A DNA stretch of 64,000 nucleotides from Devosia crocina (GTDB lineage Bacteria; Pseudomonadota; Alphaproteobacteria; Rhizobiales; Devosiaceae), in NCBI RefSeq assembly GCF_900116545.1, contig NZ_FPCK01000002.1, positions 310,001-374,000 on the forward strand, in the 5' to 3' direction. Positions within the stretch are counted from its first letter, which is position 1. Each line of letters starts with the position of its first letter. Below, piece by piece: positions 34,240 through 43,500 of the stretch. The translations under genes and the position numbers were made by a program. Under the pieces are notes generated by a model. That model had not been told where the DNA came from and did not search any database. It worked only from the letters and a program-made list of their open reading frames with translations.

Positions 34240-35454
34240 TCAAGCGCCCGCAACAAATCCCAAAAGCCCACCCACCATGGCGAGGGCGATCACCACCGCC
34301 AGCGGCGGCGCTTTCCAGGCGACCAGCGCGACGAAGCCGGCAAGCGCCAGCGCGAAGTCCGCCGGCGAGAGCACGGCGCTGGTGAACACCGGATCGTAAA
34401 GCGCGAGCCCCAAAATCCCCACCACGGCGGCATTGGCGCCCCGCATCCCGGCCTGCACCTCTGGCACCGCGCGCAACTGGCTCCAGAACGGCAGGGCCGC
34501 AAGCAGGATCAGCAGACCCGGCACGAACACCGCCACAAGCGCAATGGCGCCACCGAAAATCCCATTCGGCGCGGGTCCCGCCGCTGCACCGAGATAGGCG
34601 GCAAAGGTGAAGAGCGGTCCCGGCACCGCCTGCGCCGCGCCATAGCCGGCAAGGAATGTGTCCGGGCTCAACCAGCCCTGTTCGACCGTTCCGGCTTCGA
34701 GCAGCGGCAAGACCACGTGCCCGCCGCCGAACACCAGTGCACCGGCACGGTAAAATGTGTCGATGACCGCCAGGGTCTGGCTGAGCCCCGCCACCAGCGG
34801 CAAAAACACTAGCAGCGCTCCGAACGTGACAAGCGCCCCGATCCCGAAACCCCGGGACACCGGCATGTGCAGATCGTCTGCCCCGACCGCATCGACATGG
34901 CGGCAAAGAACCAGACCCAGCAGGCCACCAGCAAGGATCGCGCCTACCTGCCCGAACGCTCCGCCGATCGCGACGACGAGAACCACGGCCAGAACCGCGA
35001 TTGCCGCCCGCCACCTGTCGGGCGTCAGGCTGCGGGCCATACCCAGAACCGCCTGCGCCACCACGGCCACCGCAACGAGCTTGAGCCCATGCAAGACGCC
35101 CTCGGCAGCCGGTCCGTCAAGAACGCTCGCACCGAAGGCAAAAAGCACAAGAAGGATCGCAGAGGGGAGCGTGAACGCCGTCCAGGCCGCGGCTGCCCCG
35201 AGCGCGCCCGCACGGCTCAGGCCAATGGCGAACCCCACTTGGCTTGACGCTGGTCCGGGCAGAAACTGGGAGAGCGCCACGAGATCGGCATAGGATTTGT
35301 CGTCGAACCAGCCGCGGCGGATGACGAACTCTTCGCGGAAATATCCAAGGTGAGCGATCGGCCCGCCGAAACTGGTCAATCCGAGTTTGAGAAAAGCGGC
35401 AAACACCTCGAGGGCCGAACCTGCCGGCCGCTCCATCTCTCTGCTTGCCGTCAT
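34240..35454 (-). CDS. chrA: Chromate efflux transporter ChrA (two CHR domains)
   Basis: This 404-residue protein of the CHR family has ten or more hydrophobic segments and the duplicated CHR domain. The N-terminal domain carries FLKLGLTSFGGPIAHLGYFR and ALSQFLPGPASSQVGFAIGL. The C-terminal domain carries FYRAGALVFGGGHVVLPLLE and FLAGYGAAQAVPGPLFTFAA. These are the FGGP and GGG/VPGP motifs of long-chain ChrA proteins that export chromate. The start at 35454 is chosen just before the upstream lipoprotein stop; coupling is likely. Confidence 0.93.
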   Translation of the reverse strand: MTASREMERPAGSALEVFAAFLKLGLTSFGGPIAHLGYFREEFVIRRGWFDDKSYADLVALSQFLPGPASSQVGFAIGLSRAGALGAAAAWTAFTLPSAILLVLFAFGASVLDGPAAEGVLHGLKLVAVAVVAQAVLGMARSLTPDRWRAAIAVLAVVLVVAIGGAFGQVGAILAGGLLGLVLCRHVDAVGADDLHMPVSRGFGIGALVTFGALLVFLPLVAGLSQTLAVIDTFYRAGALVFGGGHVVLPLLEAGTVEQGWLSPDTFLAGYGAAQAVPGPLFTFAAYLGAAAGPAPNGIFGGAIALVAVFVPGLLILLAALPFWSQLRAVPEVQAGMRGANAAVVGILGLALYDPVFTSAVLSPADFALALAGFVALVAWKAPPLAVVIALAMVGGLLGFVAGA

Positions 35455-35461
35455 CCCCAAC

Positions 35462-36274
35462 CTATTTCGGCGCAATCACTTCGTTGTCCCGGACCATGGT
35501 CTGAAAGCGTGACGGTACGATGACACCCGCCTTGCCCCCCTCGCCGGACACACCGGAGCAGAAGTCGTAGCGTCTGGCTCGCTCAGCCCAGACACCCAGT
35601 TGCCGCAAGGCGGCGTCGACAGCAACGGACTGCTCGTGCGGCGTTTCCACAAGAAGATTGTCGAGCGCATAGGAATAGCTGTCCAACCGGTAGTTCACGG
35701 CCCGGACGAACCACTCGATATGCCAGAGGTTCTCGGTTTTCCGCATCTCGACGTCATGGGCCGCATTGGGTTCGAGATCGCTCAGGTTCGCAAGGGCAAT
35801 GGCGCGGTTGCGATCGACCTCCTGCACGGCGCAGATTGCCGCAAAGGTTGTGGGCAAGGTGTCGATATCGGCCAGGATATGCCGCTCGAGCGTTGCATAG
35901 CGCACGCGGGATGACTGGTAATGCGTTTTCTTGAGCCAGCCATAGTAGCGCTCCCGCGTGAAGGTCCAGTCCTTGGCGCGGGTGATCCGGGTGCGCTGCA
36001 GCTCGCTCTCGCTGTCGAACATCCAGTCCTTGGCATGGGCTGCAACGAGGAACCGCCAGGTGCGATCGTGCATCTCGCGTTCCTGGTCGGTCTGGTTGAA
36101 CTCGGACACCGGCTCGCGCCGCTGCCGCGCCATGAAGGTGCCGACGCTGGGCATGACCTGGTCGTGCAGCACGCCCGGCTGCGCACGGCCGAAATCGCCT
36201 ACGGGTCGCGCAGCGCAAGCCACGACGATCCCGGCCAGGCACACCACGCCCAGCAGACGGAAGATGGACGGCAT
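35462..36274 (-). CDS. Hypothetical outer-membrane lipoprotein
   Basis: The 270-residue product starts with a type II signal peptide (IFRLLGVVCLAGIVVAC, lipobox Cys20). The mature part is charged and helical (VSEFNQTDQEREMHDRTWRF, ERYYGWLKKTHYQSSRVRYA, RAVNYRLDSYSYALDNLLVE). It contains a CAVQEVDRNRAIALANL segment and no domain I can name. The start at 36274 is selected by the signal peptide; 25 extra in-frame codons exist upstream. It lies immediately before chrA on the same strand. Confidence 0.75.
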   Translation of the reverse strand: MPSIFRLLGVVCLAGIVVACAARPVGDFGRAQPGVLHDQVMPSVGTFMARQRREPVSEFNQTDQEREMHDRTWRFLVAAHAKDWMFDSESELQRTRITRAKDWTFTRERYYGWLKKTHYQSSRVRYATLERHILADIDTLPTTFAAICAVQEVDRNRAIALANLSDLEPNAAHDVEMRKTENLWHIEWFVRAVNYRLDSYSYALDNLLVETPHEQSVAVDAALRQLGVWAERARRYDFCSGVSGEGGKAGVIVPSRFQTMVRDNEVIAPK

Positions 36275-36631
36275 TCGGCTAGCCGCGTTTGCGACGACGC
36301 CGTGAAGGGTCGAGCCGGTCAGTGGGTGGCGGCGTCGGACCGCGTTCATAACGTACCCCGGTAAAAATAAATATCTGAGCGTCTCCGGGCTGAGGTGCTC
36401 CGGATCGGGCGGGGCGATCCCGCTTTACGAATTTCAGCAGCTTTCCCAAGCTGACCTCCATTGGCGCGCCGCTCCCCCGTCCCTAGTGGAGGCAGCGAGT
36501 TGATATGATTCTCCCAGCGCGACGACGCCCCTCGCGCTTGTTCCCATTAAGAGATCGTTTAGGTTAACGGACTGCTAACGAATTGACGGCAAAGTGGGGA
36601 CCAGAACGCGCAATTGGCGCAAAAAGAGTCG
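36275..36631. other. Divergent intergenic region, 357 bp
   Basis: No supported gene. The left part may extend the lipoprotein frame to 36349. The middle (36362-36380) is an AT-rich GTAAAAATAAATATC stretch that could be promoter sequence for the lipoprotein. The right end carries two tandem CtrA-like boxes before the DUF2336 gene. Confidence 0.6.
36547..36578 (+). promoter_or_regulatory. Tandem CtrA-like boxes upstream of the DUF2336 gene
   Basis: TTAA-N7-TTTA (36547-36561) and TTAA-N7-CTAA (36564-36578) lie 54-85 bp before the ATG at 36632. Each is one mismatch from the consensus TTAA-N7-TTAA. Sites are short and would arise by chance at times; the tandem arrangement raises confidence. Confidence 0.4.
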
Positions 36632-37789
36632 ATGGTCCTGCCCGCTATGCTTGGTTTTCAACCCTACGAAACCTTTCAGCTTCTCATTGAAACCGGGGGC
36701 GTTGACCGCACCAATACGCTGCTGATCGCGGCTTGCGACGCCTATGCCCGGCGCGGCCGTCCGACCGTTCCCGAAATGGAACAATTCGAGACTTTGGCCA
36801 GCCGCCTCTTCCAGTCCGCAAGCCCTCAGGCCAAGGCAAAAGCCGCAGCAATCCTGGGCCGGAGCGAGCTTTTGTCCTCTGCGCTCGAGCAGCTCGTGGT
36901 CGAAAATATTGGGGAAGATCTCAACGCCTTTCTCGCCGGGGCGAGCGAGCTTTCCGACCGCACCATGCTCGAGGTTCTCGGCCGCTACGATGTCGGCGCA
37001 GCGGCCATCATCGCGGGACGAAAAAATCTATCCAACGTCGTCCTTGCCAAACTCTTCCAGATGAACTCGCGCAAGGTCTATCGCGCTCTTGCGACCAATC
37101 TCGACATCCAGCCCCGCGGCGCTTATCTCAGCGCCCTCGCCCGCTCGGCACAGATGGATCATGTAGTCGCCGAATCGCTCGGCGAACGGAAGGATTTCGA
37201 CGCAGCTCTCCTCGCCCCCGCGTTCTTTGACCTGTCCGATGCGTACCGGATCAAGGTCATTCAGGCCTTTGCCAATCGCGAGACCCCGGCCGCACCGATT
37301 TCGCGAACGATCGAGCAGCTCTCGGTCGCAACCCCGGAACTGACCAAGGCCCTTATGAAGCTCTTCTCGGAAAACCGCCGCCCCGAGGTGACGCGGCTTC
37401 TGAGCCAGATCACCGGCCTTGACGAAGTGCGCTGCGGCCAGATCGCCCACGACGTCACCGGCGCCTCGACCTTCGTGGTGCTGCGCGGCTTCGGTGTTTC
37501 CGCCTATGACGGGCTCAAGGTGCTGATCCACGCCACGAGTCACGACAGCGAACGCTCGCGGGCTCTTGCCGACTTCGCCTCGCTCTTTGCTACTGTTTCC
37601 GCCGATTCAATGGCTTACCTGATGAGCGCCTGGCGTGGCGAGGTGAACCTGCTCGATCTCGCCAAGCCTGAATACCGGCCAATCGCCATGGTCAGTCGCC
37701 GCACGCCGCAGGCAGCCAGCTCGGGCAATGCCGTGGTGGAACAAGCCATGGTTGCCCTTTCCCGTATCGGCGCCCGCCGGGCCAGCTGA
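36632..37789 (+). CDS. DUF2336 domain-containing protein
   Basis: The 385-residue product is helical and repeat-like with many short alpha-hairpins (for example FETLASRLFQSASPQAKAKA, ELSDRTMLEVLGRYDVGAAA, NLSNVVLAKLFQMNSRKVYR). It matches the DUF2336 family of alphaproteobacteria, which is built of HEAT-like repeats and often controlled by the cell-cycle regulator CtrA. No signal peptide or membrane segment is present. A TTG start six codons earlier is possible. Confidence 0.75.
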   Translation: MVLPAMLGFQPYETFQLLIETGGVDRTNTLLIAACDAYARRGRPTVPEMEQFETLASRLFQSASPQAKAKAAAILGRSELLSSALEQLVVENIGEDLNAFLAGASELSDRTMLEVLGRYDVGAAAIIAGRKNLSNVVLAKLFQMNSRKVYRALATNLDIQPRGAYLSALARSAQMDHVVAESLGERKDFDAALLAPAFFDLSDAYRIKVIQAFANRETPAAPISRTIEQLSVATPELTKALMKLFSENRRPEVTRLLSQITGLDEVRCGQIAHDVTGASTFVVLRGFGVSAYDGLKVLIHATSHDSERSRALADFASLFATVSADSMAYLMSAWRGEVNLLDLAKPEYRPIAMVSRRTPQAASSGNAVVEQAMVALSRIGARRAS

Positions 37790-37809
37790 GACGCCCATCG
37801 TCCATGTAG

Positions 37810-37915
37810 CCCTCACCCTGAGGCGCCGCGAAGCGGCCTCGAAGGGCGGGGGAAGTGCCCAGACGCGTCCTGCCAAGCTCGTGGTTCGAGGCTGCGCTGA
37901 GCTGCGCGCCTCACC
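37810..37915. repeat. Dispersed palindromic repeat (type C)
   Basis: CCTCACCCTGAGGCGCCGCG / CGGCCTCGAAGGGCGGGG, then GTTCGAGGCTGCGCTGAGCT and GCGCGCCTCA. This resembles the CTGAGG-GCGC-CTCGAAGG element common in Hyphomicrobiales intergenic DNA and follows the DUF2336 gene. Confidence 0.6.
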
Positions 37916-37942
37916 AAGAGACTACTGAAGCAGTCGTGGCAA

Positions 37943-38290
37943 CTAAGTAGATGCCTTCACCAGATCGATCCCCGGATCATCATCCCGCAGATCGAGACTG
38001 ATCACCCACAGGTCCGGATCGAATCGCTGTTCCTGCAAAATGCGGTCGCGAACCTTGTCCGGTTCAGCCCGCCGAAAGCGGGCCTGGAAGACCAGCCCTG
38101 CGTCATCGGGGCGACTGATCACCGGCGCCGGGGTAAAGAGGGAGCGAGTGCCGTCGAGATGATCGACTTCGATGAACACCTGCCCGGCAATGGGGTCGCC
38201 GCGCTTGGCAACGACGCACATATTGCCCCGGTCATTGTGGCGCCGGACAAAGGCCATGCACCACAGATCGCTGCGGAGGTTCCCGGCCAC
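37943..38290 (-). CDS. DUF1491 family protein
   Basis: This 115-residue protein matches DUF1491: MCVVAKRGDPIAGQVFIEVD, RFRRAEPDKVRDRILQEQRF and DPDLWVISLDLRDD. It is small, soluble and of unknown function. The GTG start at 38290 shares its G with the stop of the peptidoglycan-binding gene (TAGTG), indicating coupling in a three-gene operon behind the DivJ-like kinase. Confidence 0.88.
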   Translation of the reverse strand: MAGNLRSDLWCMAFVRRHNDRGNMCVVAKRGDPIAGQVFIEVDHLDGTRSLFTPAPVISRPDDAGLVFQARFRRAEPDKVRDRILQEQRFDPDLWVISLDLRDDDPGIDLVKAST

Positions 38291-39489
38291 TAGATGGCAG
38301 CGCCAGCCTGTCGCAGCAGATCGACGAGGTCCGGCTGGACCTGACCTGTGATCCTGTAGCGATTGAAATTTTCAAACTCGCGAATGGCGCGCGAGGTTTC
38401 GGGCCCAGGATTGCCATCAATGGCGCCATGGAAAAAGCCCAGGCTGGCCAAGCCGCGCTGGATGTCGGAAACCAAAGTCTTGTCGGTCGCCGGACGCAGG
38501 GCGCGGGGCTGGCTCGATTGAGTAGCCTGCCCGGCAATCTGAACCTGCGGCGCTGCTTCAGCGACAGGTGCTGGCATGGGCTGGCTCGGCACAGTGGCCG
38601 TTGGAATAGGCGGGTTCGCAACGGGGGCCGGAGCGGAGGTCTCGCGCGGGCCACCCACGGCGGCGATAATGGAATCGATGGAACTGGCGGCAGCCGTGCC
38701 AACCGTATCGACTGCCTGCTCGACGGGCCCGAGCGGCGGGAGCTGAGCAACAACGCGGTCCTGCTCCGCAGCAGGCTGCTGAGGCGCAGGCTGGGTTTCG
38801 ACGCGAGCGACGGCAATTGCCGCAACCGGCAGCGTTGCAGCGGCCGGTTCGGGAGCGGCGGCGACCTGCTGCTGCGGTGCCGGTGCGGCGGCAGGGGCCA
38901 TGGACATCCGCCCCGAGCCATCAGAGTTTAGGATCGCGGCAACGACATTGGCCGACAGGGCGCCCATCGGCACCAGGCCATTGCGCTCCTCGAATGCACG
39001 GATGGCACGAGCGGTCATGGGGCCGTAATAGCCATCGACCTTGCCTTCAAAAAGGCCAAGCTGCGCGAGCTTTTTCTGCACGGCAAAGACTTCGGAATTG
39101 CCGACCGGTTCAGCGGGCACCGCTACAGGTGCACTCTGCACGCTGCCGGTCGTCTCCGGAGAAGCTGTGGGCAGAACGATATCGTCTGCCTCGGCAGCCT
39201 GCTCGCGCTGGCTGAGGGGCGCGGGCATGGGCGCATCGGCGGGTGCCGTGACAACCGGCTGCGGAACGCCTCGCACAGGTCCGAAGAAAGGCGAAGGGTG
39301 CATGCTCGTCTGCATATAAAGCGCGTTCGACCCCGCCATGGCACTGAGCGTCACAAGGACCAGCAAGCCGGTCGATGCCAGCGGCGTGCGCATGTAGCGG
39401 GCGAAAGCCCACTGCGCTCCCTTGCTGAGGTGCGCCAGCAAAACGCTGCCGGCCATCAGGGGAATCTGAGACAGTGTTGAAGCGGTCAT
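38290..39489 (-). CDS. Membrane-anchored peptidoglycan-binding protein (two PG_binding_1 domains)
   Basis: This 399-residue protein has one membrane anchor near residues 38-57 (STGLLVLVTLSAMAGSNALY) and a long proline/alanine-rich periplasmic linker. Two PG_binding_1 domains follow: VFAVQKKLAQLGLFEGKVDG with ARAIRAFEERNG in the middle, and LVSDIQRGLASLGFFHGAID with SRAIREFENFNRYRI at the C-terminus. It overlaps the kinase stop by four bases (ATGA at 39489) and the DUF1491 start by one base. The role is probably linking the envelope to a cell-cycle signal; this is inference. Confidence 0.88.
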   Translation of the reverse strand: MTASTLSQIPLMAGSVLLAHLSKGAQWAFARYMRTPLASTGLLVLVTLSAMAGSNALYMQTSMHPSPFFGPVRGVPQPVVTAPADAPMPAPLSQREQAAEADDIVLPTASPETTGSVQSAPVAVPAEPVGNSEVFAVQKKLAQLGLFEGKVDGYYGPMTARAIRAFEERNGLVPMGALSANVVAAILNSDGSGRMSMAPAAAPAPQQQVAAAPEPAAATLPVAAIAVARVETQPAPQQPAAEQDRVVAQLPPLGPVEQAVDTVGTAAASSIDSIIAAVGGPRETSAPAPVANPPIPTATVPSQPMPAPVAEAAPQVQIAGQATQSSQPRALRPATDKTLVSDIQRGLASLGFFHGAIDGNPGPETSRAIREFENFNRYRITGQVQPDLVDLLRQAGAAI

Positions 39490-41390
39490 TGCGCTTTTCT
39501 TTTTTCGTTTTGCCATGAAGGTGTTGGCGCCGGCGCAGGCTCACGATGAAGAGGAAGGACTTCGGCAGTCTCGCCCAACTTGGTTGCCGGACCGTTTATG
39601 GGCAGAAGAACCGTCATGGTTGTCCCCGCTCCGATTTCGGACATGGCGCGCAGGGTGCCGCCATGCAACTCGGCCAGGCCCTTGACGATCGACAGGCCGA
39701 GCCCCGTACCTTCATATTGCCGGTTGAGCCCGTCCTGCGCCTGGAAGAAAGGTTCCCCGATCCGCGCCAGCGCAACCGGTGCCATGCCTATGCCGTGATC
39801 GCGAACGGAAAAACTCAATGATTGTCCCTGCCGCTTGACCACAAGCGTGACCACATCGCCATCGTGGCTAAACTTGATGGCATTGGAGAGAAGATTGATC
39901 AGGATCTGGCGGCAGGCGCGCTCGTCGGCCAGGATCGCCGGCAGATCAGGTTCGATCTCGCTCTGAAGTTTGATGGACCGCCCCCGCGCCATCGCGTCCA
40001 GCATGGAAAAGCAGGCGGGAACGATTTCGTCGGGCTGGAACCGCGCGGTTGCGATTTCGAACTTGCCGGCCTCGATTCGGGACATGTCGAGCAGCATGCC
40101 GACCACGTCGAGCAGATGCCTCCCACTCTGGTGAATGAGGCTCGCATATTCGCGATGGGTCGGGGACAGTTCACCACCAATGCCCGTGGTCATCATTTCC
40201 GAAAAGCCGACAACAGCATTGAGGGGGGTGCGTAATTCATGACCGATGGTCGCCAGGAACCGGGACTTGGCCTGTGAGGCTTCTTCGGCCACGCGGCGCG
40301 ACTCGGCCATCGCGGCTTCGCTCGCCTTGCGCTCGGTCACATCGCGCAGGAGCGCGATGACCTCGCAACGCTGTCCACCGGCCGCTTCCTGGTCCTTGAC
40401 GGGCGAGAAGCGCACTTCGACCCAGATAAACTGCGGCACACGACCAACGGCATGGGGATCGTCCTGACGCATGCGCACTTCGATGGTGCGGCTGCGCCCC
40501 CCCTGATTGGCGTCAGCAAAGGCCGTGAGATAGGCCGGGCGATCCATGACATGGAGTCGCTCACCGAGAGCTTGCGAGGTCACCTGATAGCGCGGGCAGC
40601 CGAACAGCGTCTCGGCCGAAAGCGAGACGGTCAGAAGCTCGCCCTCGCTGGAAAAGCAGAGGACCGTGTCCTGCACGTGATCGACCAGATGCCTGTAGAC
40701 ATTGAGCTGCGCCTTATCGTGGACGACATAGCCGGCATTGATCTTGTGGGTCGAGTGAGCAACGAGGCAGATGGCGGCGGCAAAAACGAAGGCGCCTGCC
40801 CAGGTCGCTTCGGCGGCCAGACCAGGCTGAAGCGGCAGGCCCAGCAAGGACAGAGCCGCAGCAAAGCCAAGGGCGATGGCAACCACGGCCCAGCTCACCA
40901 GCCGAGCCTGCGCATCGAGCAGCAGCGCCGTCAGGATAGGGGCCATCAACATGATGACAAGGCCCATATCGGCCAGTTGCGGATCGGCCAGGGTCAGCAC
41001 CAGGCCCGCGGCAAGAAGGCTCGCTACCTGCACCTTGGCGCTTGCATCGTGATTGCCGCGATGGTGCAGCGAAAGGCTGATCATGCCGCTGGCAAGCCCG
41101 AGACAAGCGAGCGCGAAGCCAAGCATGGCCTTGCCGACCAGCGCCCACATGGCAAAGGGCATCAGGAGAACGGACAGCGCAATCAGAAGACGCGCATTGT
41201 TCGCAATGGTCTTGCGGCGCAACACATCGACGCGCTGACCGGCGGAGGCGGAAACAGTGCGCCCCCTCGCGGTTACGCTAAAAATGTCTAGGCTGCGCAT
41301 CATCTTACTCATCGTCGAGACGTCACTCTCCGCCGTCCCCTGGAACCGCTTTTGCCAGCGCGAATCTGCGCTGGCGGTCTGATTGGCCAT
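39486..41390 (-). CDS. Membrane histidine kinase of the DivJ/PleC type
   Basis: The product is 634 residues from the ATG at 41390; an ATG at 41312 would give 608. About six N-terminal membrane helices (residues about 66-210) are followed by a PAS domain (about 235-360), a HisKA domain with His384 in ATIGHELRTPLNAVVGFSEMM-like sequence and a HATPase domain (NLLSNAIKFS, DHGIGMA, GTGLGLSIVKGLAELHGG). That order is the architecture of DivJ, which phosphorylates DivK and so influences CtrA. Subfamily is inferred from architecture and the HisKA box. It leads an operon with the PG-binding and DUF1491 genes. Confidence 0.82.
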   Translation of the reverse strand: MANQTASADSRWQKRFQGTAESDVSTMSKMMRSLDIFSVTARGRTVSASAGQRVDVLRRKTIANNARLLIALSVLLMPFAMWALVGKAMLGFALACLGLASGMISLSLHHRGNHDASAKVQVASLLAAGLVLTLADPQLADMGLVIMLMAPILTALLLDAQARLVSWAVVAIALGFAAALSLLGLPLQPGLAAEATWAGAFVFAAAICLVAHSTHKINAGYVVHDKAQLNVYRHLVDHVQDTVLCFSSEGELLTVSLSAETLFGCPRYQVTSQALGERLHVMDRPAYLTAFADANQGGRSRTIEVRMRQDDPHAVGRVPQFIWVEVRFSPVKDQEAAGGQRCEVIALLRDVTERKASEAAMAESRRVAEEASQAKSRFLATIGHELRTPLNAVVGFSEMMTTGIGGELSPTHREYASLIHQSGRHLLDVVGMLLDMSRIEAGKFEIATARFQPDEIVPACFSMLDAMARGRSIKLQSEIEPDLPAILADERACRQILINLLSNAIKFSHDGDVVTLVVKRQGQSLSFSVRDHGIGMAPVALARIGEPFFQAQDGLNRQYEGTGLGLSIVKGLAELHGGTLRAMSEIGAGTTMTVLLPINGPATKLGETAEVLPLHREPAPAPTPSWQNEKRKAQ

Positions 41391-41614
41391 CAGATCTTGT
41401 GCGGCCAACACTCGCGCCGCACACCCTAAGAGGGGCTTAAATGGACCTCTGCCCACCGGGCTTTCACCGGATAGCGTAAACAAGGCGTTGCCCATGCTCC
41501 GAAACTGCAAGTGCGATTTGTTTCAAATTTTAACGGCCTGGCCCAGCCCGGCTTAACACGCGACGCCTAGCCTTAACCTTCAGGGGCGAAACCATCCGTT
41601 CGGAAGATTTTGCA

Positions 41615-41911
41615 ATGATGTTTCTTATGCGCTCAGCGTTTTGGCTTACCGCGGCTTTTCTGGTCATCAAGCCGGAAGCGGATATCCGCGATTCTGCCGA
41701 AGCGGTTGCCAATCAGGCGCTGGCCTCGGGCAGTCAATTCATTTCCGAACAGATCGAGGCGATCGAATGCGACAGCCTTCACTGTTTCGGCGGCAAGGCC
41801 GTCGTGGCTGCCGCCCTGCCCGCGATCCCACCTGCTGAACCAACAGCGGCCGCGGTGGCGGCGGAGCAGGGCGTTCCCCTGCCCCGGCCCCGACCAGATC
41901 GCGCTGGCTGA
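41615..41911 (+). CDS. DUF5330 small exported protein
   Basis: The 98-residue product starts with a signal-like segment (FLMRSAFWLTAAFLVI) and a charged/alanine-rich middle ending in a proline-rich tail (VPLPRPRPDRAG). It resembles short DUF5330 proteins of Rhizobiales. The function is unknown. It is divergent from the DivJ-like gene and lies 59 bp before sufE on the same strand. Confidence 0.75.
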   Translation: MMFLMRSAFWLTAAFLVIKPEADIRDSAEAVANQALASGSQFISEQIEAIECDSLHCFGGKAVVAAALPAIPPAEPTAAAVAAEQGVPLPRPRPDRAG

Positions 41912-41970
41912 TGCGGCTTTTGCCGCTGCGGCGCACTGGAATTGGCTGTGTGCATGCCATAGATAGGGGC

Positions 41971-42399
41971 ATGACCCAGCCCCAGCCTTTTCAAGAAATC
42001 GCCGAAAATCTCTCCTTCCTGGACGATTGGGAGGACCGGTATCGCTATATCATCGAGCTTGGTCAGGGATTGCCCAAACTCGAAGACAGCGAGCGTAACG
42101 ACGCAAACAAGGTCAATGGCTGCGTTTCTCAGGTGTGGCTCGTATCCGAGCCTCGGGGTGGCGACACTGCACCAGCGCTGAGGATCCGCGGGGAAAGCGA
42201 CGCGATGATCGTGCAGGGATTGGTGGCAATTCTCCTTGCGCTCTATTCGGATCGTCCTGCCGCCGAGATCGCCGAGACCGATGCGATCGCCATCTTCGAC
42301 GAGCTGGGGCTGCGAGAGCATCTGACCGCACAGCGATCCAATGGCTTGGTGGCTATGGTCAACCGCATCCGCGGCGAGGCCAAGGCGCTGGCGGCGTGA
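41971..42399 (+). CDS. sufE: Cysteine desulfuration protein SufE
   Basis: This 142-residue SufE family protein accepts sulfur from the SufS desulfurase for iron-sulfur cluster assembly. The catalytic cysteine is Cys51 in NKVNGCVSQVW, the same position as in E. coli SufE. The N-terminal FLDDWEDRYRYIIELGQGLP and the C-terminal HLTAQRSNGLVAMVNRIR are family hallmarks. The start at 41971 gives normal length. The gene is not next to a suf operon here. Confidence 0.96.
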   Translation: MTQPQPFQEIAENLSFLDDWEDRYRYIIELGQGLPKLEDSERNDANKVNGCVSQVWLVSEPRGGDTAPALRIRGESDAMIVQGLVAILLALYSDRPAAEIAETDAIAIFDELGLREHLTAQRSNGLVAMVNRIRGEAKALAA

Positions 42400-42400
42400 G

Positions 42401-43426
42401 CTAACGCTTCTGTAGCCTCTGCATCAGCGGCTTTTCGACGAAGCGATAAAGCAGCAGCCCCGCCCATAGCCCGCAGGCTACGGCCAGAACCGTCAGGATC
42501 GGCACGATGCCCGGCAAATCCTTGCCAAGAAGCCGCAAACCGATGCCCGCCATCAGGGCAACCGCAAAGATGTGCACGAGGTAGATCGAATAGGATGCGT
42601 TGCCGAGCGTTTCGAGCCAGGCGATCCGCGGCAACCGTGCTTCGCAGCGTAAAGCAATCAGCATCAGAGCCACGGAAAAGGCGAGGAAGCCCACAAAGGC
42701 GCTCCAGTCTTCCATCAGCCCCCGGTCCCAGACAAAACCCTCTACAATCCCGATGAGACCAATTCCGGCAAACGCGATCAACGCACGCCTCGACAAATGG
42801 GCCAGCCGACATTCGATATGGGCCAGCCCGATCCAGCAGCCAGCGACGAAAGCGAGCGGCAGGAAACTCGTGTAGAATTGCGGGATCGCTGACGTCGGCG
42901 ACAGCACAAAGCCCAGAGCCGCAAGGCCGCCAAAGGCTATCGTCAGTCCCACTACCCGGCTGCGTGCCGTAAACATCGCCAGCAACGCGAAGCAGGCATA
43001 GAAGAAGATCTCGTAGTTGAGCGTCCAGCCGAGCTTGTAGAGAGGGTGAAGACCTTCGCTGGCCGGATTGTAAAAGGGGATGAAAGCCAGCGACAGCGCC
43101 AGCTGGCTGCCATCGAATGTCGTGGTCTTGAAGAGCTGCGGCGCTAGAAGCGCGAGGAGCGCCGCAACGAGGGTGAAACCCCAATAAAGTGGCGCCACGC
43201 GCATCATCCGCCGGCGCATGAACTGCCGTCCGTCAAATTGGCCAGCATCGGTGACGCTGACCATGATGAACCCGGATATGACGAAAAAGAGGATCACTCC
43301 CAGCCAGCCGAGCCGGCCATAGGCCAGGTTCTCCGTAGCAAGCGGGTAAAGCAAGGCATGTGAGACCAGCACAAAGAAGGCGGCCATGGCACGCAGATAC
43401 TGAACCGAAACTATCTTGCCGTTCAT
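42401..43426 (-). CDS. Acyltransferase family 3 (OafA/YrhL-like) membrane protein
   Basis: The 341-residue product has ten or so hydrophobic segments and the AT3 start SVQYLRAMAAFFVLVSHALL with the His of the RxxxAxxVxxxH pattern. FFVISGFIMV and FMRRRMMRVAPLYWGF also match. It probably O-acylates an exopolysaccharide or lipopolysaccharide component; the substrate is unknown. It ends one base from the convergent sufE stop. Confidence 0.92.
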   Translation of the reverse strand: MNGKIVSVQYLRAMAAFFVLVSHALLYPLATENLAYGRLGWLGVILFFVISGFIMVSVTDAGQFDGRQFMRRRMMRVAPLYWGFTLVAALLALLAPQLFKTTTFDGSQLALSLAFIPFYNPASEGLHPLYKLGWTLNYEIFFYACFALLAMFTARSRVVGLTIAFGGLAALGFVLSPTSAIPQFYTSFLPLAFVAGCWIGLAHIECRLAHLSRRALIAFAGIGLIGIVEGFVWDRGLMEDWSAFVGFLAFSVALMLIALRCEARLPRIAWLETLGNASYSIYLVHIFAVALMAGIGLRLLGKDLPGIVPILTVLAVACGLWAGLLLYRFVEKPLMQRLQKR

Positions 43427-43500
43427 GATGCGCGAACCGGAGACTGATTTCCTTCCATATCACTGCTGCCGGGAAATGCGCGCACAGCCTGCGGAAAAGG

